Source of the DNA: Chloroflexota bacterium
Lineage (GTDB): Bacteria; Chloroflexota; Anaerolineae; Anaerolineales; E44-bin32
Assembly (NCBI GenBank): GCA_022561215.1
Contig: JADFRQ010000001.1
Coordinates: 62,001-126,000 of the forward strand
DNA length: 64,000 nucleotides
Direction: 5' to 3'
Shown here: in pieces, positions 1-8,734 of the stretch
How the letters are laid out: each line of letters opens with the position of its first letter
How positions within the stretch are numbered: the first letter of the stretch is position 1
Notes under the pieces: generated by a model
The model's input: the letters and a program-made list of their open reading frames with translations, nothing else
What the model was told of the DNA's origin: nothing
Database searches by the model: none
Translations under genes and position numbers: made by a program

Positions 1-1062
1 CCCAAGAACGCTCTCCTTTACCTCTCCAAAGTTGCCCATGTGTACGCCACGCTGGAGATGGGCGCCTCGCCGCAGATGAGCGAATGGCCCAATGTCGACA
101 TCATCCTCCAGAATAGCTTCTCGTACCACCGACATCAGGATCTCACAACGGTCACCAATTGTAGTGTCTCGAATAATGGTGTTAGGACCAACGACACAAT
201 CTTCGCCAATGGTCGTCGCCCCCTGGAGATGTGTATTCGGCAAAATTGTCGTATCGATGCCAATATTGACATGCGGGCCGATATAAACCGACGCTGAATC
301 GGTAATGCTGACACCGGAAAGCATCCATTTGCGGTTCACGCGGCGCTGTAAAGCTGCCTGCGCTTCCGCTAGATGATGGCGATTGTTAACTCCGATAATT
401 TCATCTTCGTCTTCGACTTCTGTCCATGCCACTTGATTTCCCTCCTCAACCGCTAATTGGACCATGTCGGTGAGATAGTACTCTCCTTTGGGCGATAGCG
501 GAAGCTGACTGAGATGACCCCATAACCATTCTGCCGAGAAGCAATATATGCCAACATTTAGTTCCTTAATGGTCATTTGCTCCTCGGAGGCATGCGCCTC
601 TTCTATGATGCCTTCGATGGCCCCCGACTCATTCCTCAGAATCCTGCCAAATCCTCTTGGTTGGGATGTTGTTGCGGTGAGGATCGTTAACGGTCCCGCG
701 TTTCGCCTCTGCATCTTAATTACCGCGCGAAGCGTGCCTGCAGTAAGCAGGGGCATATCGGCATAGAGCACCAAAACAAGCTGTGACTTGTCCTGTAGCT
801 CTTGCGCAGCCTGCATCACTGCATCGCCAGTACCAAGCCTATCGATCTGATTGACCAAATGGATATCTTTGGGAATAGAATCTTCGAGCAACGACCTTTC
901 GGGGCCGACCACCACATACGGAGGGCGCCCGGTCGCTTGGCGAGCTGCATCAATAGACCACATCAGCATCGGGATTCCACCAAGAGGGTGCAGAACTTTC
1001 GGCGTTTTCGACTTCATCCTCGTACCTAAACCAGCAGCGAGAATCAGTGCATCACAATTCAT
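1..1062 (-). CDS. glmU: GlmU, bifunctional UDP-GlcNAc pyrophosphorylase / GlcN-1-P acetyltransferase (3' end outside window)
   Basis: The first 354 codons are present; the C-terminus lies beyond base 1. The N-terminus reads MNCDALILAAGLGTRMKSK and continues PKVLHPLGG, the nucleotidyltransferase signature that binds UTP and GlcNAc-1-P. From about residue 250 the protein changes to hexapeptide (left-handed beta-helix) repeats such as VYIGPHVNIG and TTIGEDCVVG, ending near HMGNFGEVKES, where GlmU carries acetyltransferase residues. It makes UDP-GlcNAc for peptidoglycan in the cytosol. The ATG at 1062 has a GGAG Shine-Dalgarno 6 bases upstream. Typical GlmU is about 450 residues, so roughly 100 are missing. 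The domain order supports GlmU over a single-domain GlmU-like protein. Confidence 0.9.
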   Translation of the reverse strand, partial: MNCDALILAAGLGTRMKSKTPKVLHPLGGIPMLMWSIDAARQATGRPPYVVVGPERSLLEDSIPKDIHLVNQIDRLGTGDAVMQAAQELQDKSQLVLVLYADMPLLTAGTLRAVIKMQRRNAGPLTILTATTSQPRGFGRILRNESGAIEGIIEEAHASEEQMTIKELNVGIYCFSAEWLWGHLSQLPLSPKGEYYLTDMVQLAVEEGNQVAWTEVEDEDEIIGVNNRHHLAEAQAALQRRVNRKWMLSGVSITDSASVYIGPHVNIGIDTTILPNTHLQGATTIGEDCVVGPNTIIRDTTIGDRCEILMSVVREAILEDDVDIGPFAHLRRGAHLQRGVHMGNFGEVKESVLG

Positions 1063-1191
1063 CGGTTACTCCAACTTGAATCCAATCCTGTGCACCTGTG
1101 TGCATGCCTTTGATTCATGAATAATGTATTCAGGGGGGAGAAAAAAGATGTGGGAAAAGGTACGTCAGTGGAATTCAAAATATGTTCAAGG

Positions 1192-1262
1192 CTGGGGCGC
1201 CAGGATTCGAACCTAGATTAACGGATTCAAAGTCCGCTGTGCTGCCGTTACACCACGCCCCA
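1192..1262 (-). tRNA. tRNA-Gln (TTG)
   Basis: A cloverleaf on the minus strand has a 7-bp acceptor stem (TGGGGCG with CGCCCCA), an anticodon stem CGGAC/ATCCG around a TTTGAAT-type loop giving anticodon TTG, and the T-arm GGTTCGAATCC. The unusual T-A first acceptor pair is typical of glutamine tRNAs. The 3' CCA is not encoded. Confidence 0.92.
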
Positions 1263-1322
1263 CTTGTACCGGCATTTAAATCGAATGCCCCGAATTGTAA
1301 CACAAGCGATAATCGACGAGAC

Positions 1323-2366
1323 TTACTTTTTCTCAGAATCTTCGCTGGCGAGATCGTCGGAAACAAGGCCAAGTTTTTGGGCCTGTTCGTACGTTAGGGC
1401 CTCACCATCAATCTGTGTTTGCGCCCCGGATTCGGACACTGCCTCCTCCCAAAATTCATTGGCGTCTACCTTATCATCCTCCAAAGCGATGGATTCGATA
1501 TCAATTTCTGGTTCCCCGTCGTCTGCGCTGTCCTCCCAATCTTCGCTCCGATCCGCCATACGGGAAGGCATTGCCGCGCCCATCATAGACAGATAATCAA
1601 GTAAATCGCCCACTGCACGACGTCCGTAGTGCACAACAGTTCCCATTTGTCCGGGCGCCTGCTTTCCACGATAAATAATCAGCAAACCGTAATACGCACC
1701 CACATTCGTGAGATAAATGTCATGGGTATCGCCATCGAAGTATTGAAAATTTGTAGGCAAAAGGGATTCGAGCAAAGCACTGACCTTGAGCCCTGATCGA
1801 AACGCCGTCATCAGAGCAGGCAATGCAGCTTCTAAATTGAGATCGATTCCCTGATCACTCCGGGCGATGATATTGCCCCTATCGTCGAGCAGCATGATCG
1901 CTTCTGCCCCAAGATCGGCCTGCATTCTTGTGAGGCGGCCGATCATGCGATGCATCAATTCGTCAAATATTTTAACGGGAGAAGAAGGAATTTCAGAGAG
2001 AACCAGCGCGCGTTCCACGGCTTCCAAAAAGTAATTTGTCTTGATTGGCTTCGGGATAAACGCCACAACCCCAAGGGATTCCGCTCGTTCTCGTGCTTCC
2101 TCTGAGGGATGCCCGGTGATAATAATTGCTCTTGCACTGGGATTGAGTTCTCTGGCCTTCTCGATGAGTTCCAAACCCGTCATACCCGGCAATTTCAGAT
2201 CCGTTACCAATAAATCAATGGGGCCACGCATCAGCTCGGCAAGCGCCTCTTCACCCGATGGCACATCGACGACAACGTACTCGCGGCCAGAAAACTCGAG
2301 GCTCGAGCGTAACATCCTGCTTACCTGACGTTGATCGTCCACCAATAATATTCGCGAAGCGCTCAC
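1323..2366 (-). CDS. Response regulator with C-terminal roadblock/LC7-like domain
   Basis: Residues 1-125 form a receiver domain: ILLVDDQ holds the acidic pocket, LLVTDLKLPGMTGLELI carries the phosphoacceptor Asp, and FIPKPI carries the conserved Lys. Residues about 135-260 resemble a roadblock/LC7 (MglB-type) fold, seen in LGAEAIMLLDDRGNIIARS and the following predicted strands. The last 80 residues are acidic and low in complexity. There is no DNA-binding output domain, so output is probably by protein contact, for instance with a small GTPase. No histidine kinase or MglA-like GTPase lies nearby. The start is GTG at 2366 with AAGGA upstream. The receiver call is secure; the roadblock call rests on pattern resemblance. 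Confidence 0.75.
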   Translation of the reverse strand: MSASRILLVDDQRQVSRMLRSSLEFSGREYVVVDVPSGEEALAELMRGPIDLLVTDLKLPGMTGLELIEKARELNPSARAIIITGHPSEEARERAESLGVVAFIPKPIKTNYFLEAVERALVLSEIPSSPVKIFDELMHRMIGRLTRMQADLGAEAIMLLDDRGNIIARSDQGIDLNLEAALPALMTAFRSGLKVSALLESLLPTNFQYFDGDTHDIYLTNVGAYYGLLIIYRGKQAPGQMGTVVHYGRRAVGDLLDYLSMMGAAMPSRMADRSEDWEDSADDGEPEIDIESIALEDDKVDANEFWEEAVSESGAQTQIDGEALTYEQAQKLGLVSDDLASEDSEKK

Positions 2367-2405
2367 AGCTTTTCCTTAACCAGCTTTACACTCACAATTA
2401 TCGCG

Positions 2406-3410
2406 CTATTCAACTCTCCAGCAAGCCACAAAATGTTCTGGGGATACTTCGATAAATCTTGGTTTGCTCGCGGAGCAATGATCCATAACAGCAGGGCATC
2501 GAGGGTGAAATCTGCACCCCGCAGGTGGGGTCATTGCGCTGGGCAGTTCACCCCTGAGAATGATGCGCTGTCTGCGATAGGTGGGATTGGGGACCGGAAT
2601 TGCGGACATGAGCGCCTGGGTATAAGGATGAAGAGGATTGGCGAATAGTTCTCTCTTCGGGGCTAGCTCAACGATCTTCCCCAAATACATCACTGCCACG
2701 CGGTCGGCAATGTGTTCGACGACACCTAGATCATGGGCAATGAAGAGAATGGTCAGATTAAATTCATCTTGGAGATTTTTGAGGATATTCAACACCTGCG
2801 CCTGGATAGAAACATCCAATGCCGAGACCGGTTCATCGGCTACAATAAATTTTGGCTTTAGGGCAATAGCCCTGGCGATGCCAATGCGCTGCCGCTGACC
2901 GCCCGAAAATTCATGCGGAAACCTATTGAAATGGGTTTCTTCGAGACCCACTTTTTTCAATAGGTCGATGACGATTGCATACCTCTCATCCTTGTTGCGA
3001 ATGCCATGAATTCTTAATCCTTCACCTATTGATTCTCCGATCGTCATGCGCGGATCAAGCGCTGAGGAGGGATCCTGGAAGATGATTTGCATATTTCTGC
3101 GCATCTCCTTTAATTCCCCAGTTCCCAAATTCCCCAAATCGATCCCCTCGAAGTACACTGATCCGGAGGTGGGCTCCAGCAAGCGCAGCAGTGTATGACC
3201 CAGCGTTGTTTTTCCACAGCCCGATTCTCCTACCAAAGCGAGCGTTTCGCCTTTGCGGACTTGGAAATGTACCCCGTCAACGGCTTTCACCCACCCCACG
3301 ACACGTTGAGTAATCCCGCCACGAATTGGAAAATATTTAACCAAATTCTTGACCTCAACCAGCACATCACCATTGTGAATTTCGATTGAGTGGTCGCTCG
3401 GCTCGAACAT
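2406..3410 (-). CDS. oppF: Oligopeptide/dipeptide ABC transporter ATP-binding protein, OppF type (copy 1)
   Basis: Cytosolic ATPase that energises peptide import with OppD at an OppBC pore. Walker A is GESGCGKT, the ABC signature is [14 protein letters not shown], Walker B is FIVADEP and the H-loop is [10 protein letters not shown]. The C-terminal oligopeptide-binding-protein-type extension contains GCRFHPRCP, a Cys-rich motif that in this family can hold an Fe-S cluster. I prefer the ATG at 3410 (MFEPSDHS), with GAGGGA 6 bases upstream, to a TTG further upstream at 3443. It follows the oppD copy ending at 3464 and is probably co-transcribed. '[10 protein letters not shown]' near the N-terminus is typical of OppF. 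Confidence 0.88.
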   Translation of the reverse strand: MFEPSDHSIEIHNGDVLVEVKNLVKYFPIRGGITQRVVGWVKAVDGVHFQVRKGETLALVGESGCGKTTLGHTLLRLLEPTSGSVYFEGIDLGNLGTGELKEMRRNMQIIFQDPSSALDPRMTIGESIGEGLRIHGIRNKDERYAIVIDLLKKVGLEETHFNRFPHEFSGGQRQRIGIARAIALKPKFIVADEPVSALDVSIQAQVLNILKNLQDEFNLTILFIAHDLGVVEHIADRVAVMYLGKIVELAPKRELFANPLHPYTQALMSAIPVPNPTYRRQRIILRGELPSAMTPPAGCRFHPRCPAVMDHCSASKPRFIEVSPEHFVACWRVE

Positions 3411-3463
3411 ACATTCCCTCGTCTGGCAATGGATCAGATTCAATGAACAAATAAAGGAAGGGG

Positions 3464-4495
3464 CTACACGTCAATTGGCGCCCTGTGATCGTCCTTATCC
3501 TGGTATAACCAACAACGCACATAATGATCTGGCTTGATCTGGATTAAATCCGGCTCATATTCTGTACAAATTTGCAGTTCGTACTCAACACGCGATCTAC
3601 AGCGCGGTGCGAAACGGCATCCGGCAGGTAAATTAATCAAATTGGGGACATTTCCAGGAATAGCATTCAGACGCTCTGCAGATCTTCCCGGAATGGGCAT
3701 AGAAGCCATCAAACCGGTCGTGTAAGGGTGCATTGGCTTATCAAAAAGCGACACGACATTCGTTTGTTCCACGATAGCGCCGGCGTACATTACGGCGACA
3801 CGATCCGCCATCTCGGCAATGACACCGAGATCATGTGTGATCAAGATTACGGATGTGTTCCTACTCGTACGCAGTTCCCTCAGTAAGTCAAGAATTTGAG
3901 CTTGAATGGTGACATCGAGCGCCGTGGTTGGCTCGTCCGCGATGAGTAGCTCAGGAACTGTCGCCAGTGCCAGGGCAATCATCACGCGCTGAGCTTGTCC
4001 CACTGACAGCTCATGTGGATAAGCGTTAATTTTTTCCTCGGCATCCGAAATTCCTACCGTCTTGTAAAGCTCAATCGTGCGCTGCCAGGCTTCTTCTTTT
4101 TCCATCTTCCAATGAATCATTAGAACTTCCGCAACCTGAGCACCGCCCGTAAACACCGGATTCAGTCTCGAGAGCGGCTGCTGAAAGATCATGGAAATCC
4201 TTTTTCCTCGCAGATTGTTCATTTTCTCTTCGGTTAGTTCATGCAACGCGATTCCCTCAAAATACACTTCACCAGCGACAATTTTTCCCGGCTCTTCAAT
4301 CAGCCGCAATATGGATAATGCAGTTACAGTTTTTCCGCAGCCCGATTCACCCACCAATCCGAAGATTTCACCACTTCGGACATTAAGATCGACGCCATCT
4401 ACAGCCTTTACCACACCCTGTTCGGTGAAAAAATAAGTTTGCAGGCCGCGCACATCGAGCAAATAATCGGAGCGATCGAAAGAAGATATTGCCAC
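3464..4495 (-). CDS. oppD: Oligopeptide/dipeptide ABC transporter ATP-binding protein, OppD type (copy 1)
   Basis: Partner ATPase of the OppF just downstream. Walker A is GESGCGKT, the signature region [14 protein letters not shown] is slightly divergent from the usual SGGMRQR, Walker B is LLIADEP, and the switch is [13 protein letters not shown]. The C-terminal [12 protein letters not shown] includes the family Cys motif. The 343-residue length is normal. The start is GTG at 4495 with AAGGAGG about 11 bases upstream. The divergent signature (SVGQAQ) is visible directly and differs from copy 2 at 11763-12767, so the two pairs are paralogues, not recent duplicates. Confidence 0.87.
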   Translation of the reverse strand: MAISSFDRSDYLLDVRGLQTYFFTEQGVVKAVDGVDLNVRSGEIFGLVGESGCGKTVTALSILRLIEEPGKIVAGEVYFEGIALHELTEEKMNNLRGKRISMIFQQPLSRLNPVFTGGAQVAEVLMIHWKMEKEEAWQRTIELYKTVGISDAEEKINAYPHELSVGQAQRVMIALALATVPELLIADEPTTALDVTIQAQILDLLRELRTSRNTSVILITHDLGVIAEMADRVAVMYAGAIVEQTNVVSLFDKPMHPYTTGLMASMPIPGRSAERLNAIPGNVPNLINLPAGCRFAPRCRSRVEYELQICTEYEPDLIQIKPDHYVRCWLYQDKDDHRAPIDV

Positions 4496-5141
4496 CTGTA
4501 GAAGCCCTCCTTGCTATTTCTCTGATAATTCTACTCAATTGGCCTTGCGCTCGGCTGGAAACTGAACCAAACCTAGCCAATTTTCTGCATGTTGATCTGC
4601 AGCGTTACAAAGGGGCAATGTGCCTGGCATGCAGCGCCTACGTAAATATTTGTGCCCGTGATGAGGTAAAGTTGTTCAATTTCCCACCCATTTTCCACGC
4701 TGCTTTTGTTGCTGACATGCCACAGAAAGTGACTGGTAAACCTGAGTGACCAAATCTGAGATCTTCCGCCGATCCCAACCCGCGCAGCTCTGGTCTATTC
4801 AGGTAGCTTATCCGACCAACATTTTAGATGATCGAAAAGGTTGTCGTCCAAGAAAATGCTTGAACAGCAATAACGCGCGCGTAGAACTCGGGCTCGACAG
4901 TGCAGAAGCACGTACTAAACCCGGCTGACTGCAAGCAATAGAAAAAGGGAAACATTGCTCAACGAGGGGATATCAGTTTGTCACGCGTGCAAGATAGGGT
5001 AATAGGTATTGCAAGACGACCACGGGGTTATAGAGCGTATTCACGCATCTCTCGGCTGTTCAGGAAACCGAAACAACATGCGACTTTCTACAGCCACATG
5101 CCCGGGAGGTCAAATTTTTCTGCGCAATATGTGGGATTCAA
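4496..5141. other. Gene-free stretch upstream of oppD copy 1
   Basis: About 650 bases without a convincing coding region on either strand; the short open frames lack Shine-Dalgarno sequences and recognisable motifs. It should carry the promoter for the oppD/oppF pair, but I could not identify clear -35/-10 boxes, repeats or a terminator. Confidence 0.5.
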
Positions 5142-5489
5142 TTAAGCAACGCCCATTTGTAGTGACAATCGCTGCAGGATATCTTGCTTGGCCATTAATA
5201 TCATCAGATTGGACGATCGCGAGGTAGCGAATTCCGTCGATAACGAATACGTTAGTGGCTGATCCGCAGGCCCTATGAGGACATTGTCAACCAGCCAGTG
5301 CAGGAGCACCGGAAGAAGGCGTATTGCCTTCCATATCGCCGTTGGATCTCCGCCGAGAGAGGCCGCAGTTCGAAGCAAACGCTGCTTTTCACCCTCGCCC
5401 GGCTGGCTTACTGAAGAAATCCAGTTCTTAAGCATGCGACCAATCGTTGCATCCAAAGGATCCGCACCTTCTAATTCATGATAGTTCAT
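5142..5489 (-). CDS. Small hypothetical protein coupled to the ECF sigma factor
   Basis: This 115-residue protein's ATG overlaps the last 14 bases of the sigma factor gene, with GAGGTG 4 bases upstream, so translation is probably coupled. No HxxxCxxC zinc anti-sigma motif, signal peptide or clear membrane helix is visible. The centre (LLPVLLHWLVDN) is hydrophobic but short. By position it is a candidate anti-sigma or sigma-modulating protein, but nothing in the sequence proves this. A gene of unknown function is the safe reading. Confidence 0.55.
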   Translation of the reverse strand: MNYHELEGADPLDATIGRMLKNWISSVSQPGEGEKQRLLRTAASLGGDPTAIWKAIRLLPVLLHWLVDNVLIGPADQPLTYSLSTEFATSRSSNLMILMAKQDILQRLSLQMGVA

Positions 5490-6072
5490 ACAACACCTCT
5501 TTTGCGAAATCCTTCTGCAATCCTAACTTCCTTTTAAGGCTTTGACGCCCGTAATGCAACCTTGATTTAACTGTACCAACTGGGATTCCGAGAATTTTAG
5601 ATATTTCTTGTATAGGCATATCGTTTATATAGTAGGAGACAATCACCACACGTTGTGCATTGGGCAATGACGCGACGGCTTGCTGAACAATTTGCCATTC
5701 TTCGCTTACGCGCAATGAAGATTCCGAAGTGATGCTCCGTTCACGCGATAACCACTCCGCCATATCTTTGAGCGCCCTCCACCATCGCTTCCTACGTTTT
5801 ATCCATGTGTAGGCCAAATTCGTAGTCACTCGATATAGCCATGGTTCAAGTGGACGCTGGGGATCAATTCGATGCGCAAATCGGTGCAGGCGGAGAAATG
5901 TATCTTGCAAGAGATCTGCTGCTGCGCTCTCATCGGAAGTGACCGCCAACGCAGTGCGATATACCATTTGGCGATGGCGATCAAATAAATCCCCTAATGC
6001 CTCGAGATCTCCACCCTGAAGACGAAGTACAAGCTCTCGATCTCGAGTTTGACTGCCAGAGATTTTTCTCAA
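5476..6072 (-). CDS. ECF-family RNA polymerase sigma factor (1)
   Basis: This 198-residue protein has sigma-70 region 2 near residues 20-95 (DLFDRHRQMVYRTALAVTSD, then AAADLLQDTFLRLHRFAHR) and region 4 near 130-185 (VASLPNAQRVVIVSYYINDM, then IPVGTVKSRLHYGRQSLKRK). Regions 1 and 3 are absent, as in ECF factors. It directs RNA polymerase to a small regulon. The start is TTG at 6072 with GGTGAG 7 bases upstream. The small partner gene at 5142-5489 overlaps its 3' end. It lies between the ATPase and permease parts of the Opp region, all on the minus strand, but spacing gives no proof that it controls them. Confidence 0.9.
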   Translation of the reverse strand: MRKISGSQTRDRELVLRLQGGDLEALGDLFDRHRQMVYRTALAVTSDESAAADLLQDTFLRLHRFAHRIDPQRPLEPWLYRVTTNLAYTWIKRRKRWWRALKDMAEWLSRERSITSESSLRVSEEWQIVQQAVASLPNAQRVVIVSYYINDMPIQEISKILGIPVGTVKSRLHYGRQSLKRKLGLQKDFAKEVLYELS

Positions 6073-6561
6073 ATTGCACTCACCGAAATTCGATTATGCT
6101 CACCGCTCTGATAAAGTTCATTTGTTTTATCTTTGCAACCTTCTTGCAAGATCGATATCGCAATGTATTGATTTTACAATCCTGCGATGCCAACGTCAAT
6201 TGCCAAATACATCCAGCCGGCCGAGAAAAGCGGCAGTTTGCCGCGTTTCCCTGTCTTAGATGCTGGTGCGTAAGGACTGAAGCCTCTACGAATGTCTAGC
6301 AGCAGGTGAGTGGCTCTTTACTCGCCCCGCGGTGCCTATACCAACACCAGATGCGTGGATGGACGACTGGCAACGAGCTTTATATCGTTAGCGGCTGCCC
6401 ATATGCCCGGCTTATGCTTGAAGATTGACATGCCTGTCGCACCTATGATCTGAAAGAATCACGCATGCATCTTATTGACGTTTTGACGTCTATCAATTGA
6501 ACAATGTCTCTGCGAACTTTCAACATCTAGCAGTTCTCGCAACCCATCAATTCTTCTATAG
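6073..6561. other. Gene-free stretch upstream of ECF sigma factor 1
   Basis: About 490 bases between the sigma factor start and the terminator after oppC. I find no supported gene, RNA or repeat. It presumably contains the sigma operon promoter. Confidence 0.5.
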
Positions 6562-6598
6562 ATAAAACGCACCTCGTGAAAAAATTACGCGGTGCGTT
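6562..6598 (-). terminator. Rho-independent terminator after oppC
   Basis: Read on the minus strand, AACGCACC and GGTGCGTT form an 8-bp stem (6591-6598 with 6566-6573), with further pairing possible inside. It is followed by TTTTATC. It lies about 50 bases beyond the oppC stop codon and fits the end of the SBP-oppB-oppC transcript. Confidence 0.6.
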
Positions 6599-6646
6599 AG
6601 GCAATCTGAGAATCAAGCGCTTTGTTTCGCTCAAGTTAACAAATTT

Positions 6647-7591
6647 TCACTCGCGCCCACGCATCATCGGATCGAGGGCATCGCGGAGGCCATCACCGAA
6701 GAAATTAAAGGCGATCATGGTAAGCGTGATGGCGATTCCGGGTGCCAGGGCGAGATGGGGCAACGTTCGCATGGCCCGCCAACCCTCCGCTAACATCCCT
6801 CCCCAACTCGGCACAGGCGGTTTTACGCCCAAACCGATAAAGCTCAATGTTGATTCTACCAAAATGAGTCCCGGAATACTCAATGTCAGCCATATAACGA
6901 TGGGACCAATCGTGTTCGGTAGGAGATGCCGGGACATGATGCGAAATGGCGATGCCCCTAGGGCCACCGCGGCTTCTACAAATTCCTTCTCGCGCATCGA
7001 CAAGAATTGCCCGCGCACAAGGCGGGCGACATTAAGCCAGCTCACAAGCCCCAGGGCGACAAACAAACCCACCATGATCAGACCCGTACTCGAGTTCGGT
7101 GGAATAATAAGCATCATTAAGATAATAAACAACAGTGTCGGGAATCCGAACATGAGATCGACGAAACGCATCATCAGATCATCAACCCAGCCCCCAAAAT
7201 AGCCCGAAATTGCGCCATAGGTTACGCCGATCAGCATAGCAGTGAATGAACCTATAAAGGCTACGCCGAGAGAAACTCGTGATCCAAATATGATTCGCGT
7301 GAAAATATCTCTGCCCAGTTTGTCGGATCCAAAGAAATGTTCCGCAGATGGCGTTTCTCGAGTCGATTGAAAATTCGGTTCATCGCGCCCATAAGGCGTA
7401 ATCAACGGTGCAATTATTGCGGCAACCGCGAGGGCAATAATGTAAATGGCGGAGACTGTCGCCACCTTGTTCTTTAACAAGCGATTAAGTGTATCGCGCA
7501 CCATGCTGATTCTCGGTCGCTCCAGGATATCGGCATCGAGAATGATTTTCTCCGTGGGACCGAGCTGCTCGCCTCTTACCTCAACTGTCAT
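6647..7591 (-). CDS. oppC: Oligopeptide/dipeptide ABC transporter permease, OppC type
   Basis: Inner-membrane permease of about 314 residues. It has an N-terminal helix (SAIYIIALAVAAIIAPLI), the periplasmic FGSDKLGRDIFTRII segment typical of OppC/DppC, and five further membrane helices. The cytoplasmic EAA loop is EAAVALGASPFRIMSRHLLP, which contacts the OppD/F ATPases. I place the start at the ATG at 7591 (MTVEVRGE), because AGGAG lies 8 bases upstream; a TTG at 7621 also keeps the frame. It follows oppB by about 50 bases and is last in the SBP-oppB-oppC unit. Confidence 0.9.
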   Translation of the reverse strand: MTVEVRGEQLGPTEKIILDADILERPRISMVRDTLNRLLKNKVATVSAIYIIALAVAAIIAPLITPYGRDEPNFQSTRETPSAEHFFGSDKLGRDIFTRIIFGSRVSLGVAFIGSFTAMLIGVTYGAISGYFGGWVDDLMMRFVDLMFGFPTLLFIILMMLIIPPNSSTGLIMVGLFVALGLVSWLNVARLVRGQFLSMREKEFVEAAVALGASPFRIMSRHLLPNTIGPIVIWLTLSIPGLILVESTLSFIGLGVKPPVPSWGGMLAEGWRAMRTLPHLALAPGIAITLTMIAFNFFGDGLRDALDPMMRGRE

Positions 7592-7645
7592 AAACTTGGC
7601 TCCTATCGCAACTATCGACAATCAACAGTCGCATTTAACTTCAAA

Positions 7646-8605
7646 TTAGTAGCGGATCCTTGGATCGAGAACACCATAAAGAATATCGACGACAAGATTG
7701 GCGATGACGAGAACGCTTGAATAAATCAATATCGTACCCATGATGAGAGAGTAATCGCGATCGGTTACCGCCGTAATAAAAAATTTTCCGATTCCCGGTA
7801 TTGCAAATATAAGTTCAACAAAGAAGGTGCCCGTGAGCCATGCGGCCAGAAGAGGACCCAGGACCGTGATTACGGGGATTAACGAATTTGGCAATGCGTG
7901 GCGGGCCAAAACGAATCTTTCCTTCAATCCCTTCGCTCTGGCGGTGCGGATATAATCCTGCCCGAGGGTTTCCAAGACACTCGCGCGTGTCAATCTGGCG
8001 ATAAACGCCATCCCACCCGTTCCCAGTGTGATAACCGGCATCACCATTTGCTTCCAAGAATCACCCCAACCGTAAACTGGCAGCCAATGCAATGTCAAGG
8101 AAAAGAGCAGGATCATCAACAAGCCGAGCACAAAATTGGGGATGCTTATGCCCAATGTTGTAACCAACATTGCGGCATGATCGGGCAGCTTATTGCGATA
8201 GAGCGCAGAAACGACTCCCAGTGGAATTCCAACACCAACCGCTATAAAAAAAGATAAAAGTCCTAATTGCGCCGAAATCATAACCGGTGTGTTCAGAGGA
8301 TCATCCCAGAAATCATAGCCAAAAAGAAGCTGATTGACGGTGAAATCAATTTGTCGTAAGGAAGGGCCAAAATCAAATTGAAAGACCAGTTTGGTCATAT
8401 AGGTGATGTACTGCTCGACCGGCGGCCGATCGAGACCATACTCGGCCTCCAAGCGCCTCTGGATCTCAGGCGCGCGCGGCCTTCCGCCGGCATCAGAACC
8501 AAACGGCCCCCCTGGAACCAGCTGCATGAACGTAAAGGTGACAACAGAAATGAGGAAAATAACGATGATCGATCGCACCAATCGATTGACAATGAATGTG
8601 AACAT
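7646..8605 (-). CDS. oppB: Oligopeptide/dipeptide ABC transporter permease, OppB type
   Basis: This 319-residue integral membrane protein starts with the OppB-type helix MFTFIVNRLVRSIIVIFLIS followed by TFTFMQLVPGGPF. It has several later helices and the EAA-type loop TARAKGLKERFVLARHALPN. With OppC it forms the translocation pore. The ATG at 8605 has AAGGAG upstream. An insertion-like region of about 40 residues (YITYMTKLVFQFDFGPSLRQ and following) sits in the periplasmic part, as in many OppB proteins. It is co-oriented with the binding protein gene upstream and oppC downstream. Confidence 0.9.
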   Translation of the reverse strand: MFTFIVNRLVRSIIVIFLISVVTFTFMQLVPGGPFGSDAGGRPRAPEIQRRLEAEYGLDRPPVEQYITYMTKLVFQFDFGPSLRQIDFTVNQLLFGYDFWDDPLNTPVMISAQLGLLSFFIAVGVGIPLGVVSALYRNKLPDHAAMLVTTLGISIPNFVLGLLMILLFSLTLHWLPVYGWGDSWKQMVMPVITLGTGGMAFIARLTRASVLETLGQDYIRTARAKGLKERFVLARHALPNSLIPVITVLGPLLAAWLTGTFFVELIFAIPGIGKFFITAVTDRDYSLIMGTILIYSSVLVIANLVVDILYGVLDPRIRY

Positions 8606-8680
8606 GCCTGCTCCTTCAGCAACCCCATGCGCAGTGAAGACCTAATTCTTGGAAATGAAATATAAATAATGCCAATGAAG

Positions 8681-8715
8681 AATAGCTGTGTGACGCTAGG
8701 CGCCACACAGCTATT
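8681..8715 (-). other. Perfect intercistronic hairpin between binding protein gene and oppB
   Basis: The 12-base arms AATAGCTGTGTG (8681-8692) and CACACAGCTATT (8704-8715) are exact inverted copies with an 11-base loop. It lies 20 bases after the binding-protein stop codon and 76 bases before oppB. No strong T-run follows on the minus strand, so it is more likely an mRNA 3'-end stabiliser or attenuator than a full terminator. Such an element would let the binding protein be made in excess over the permeases. Confidence 0.6.
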
Positions 8716-8734
8716 TGATCAAAGGAGGGGCAGT

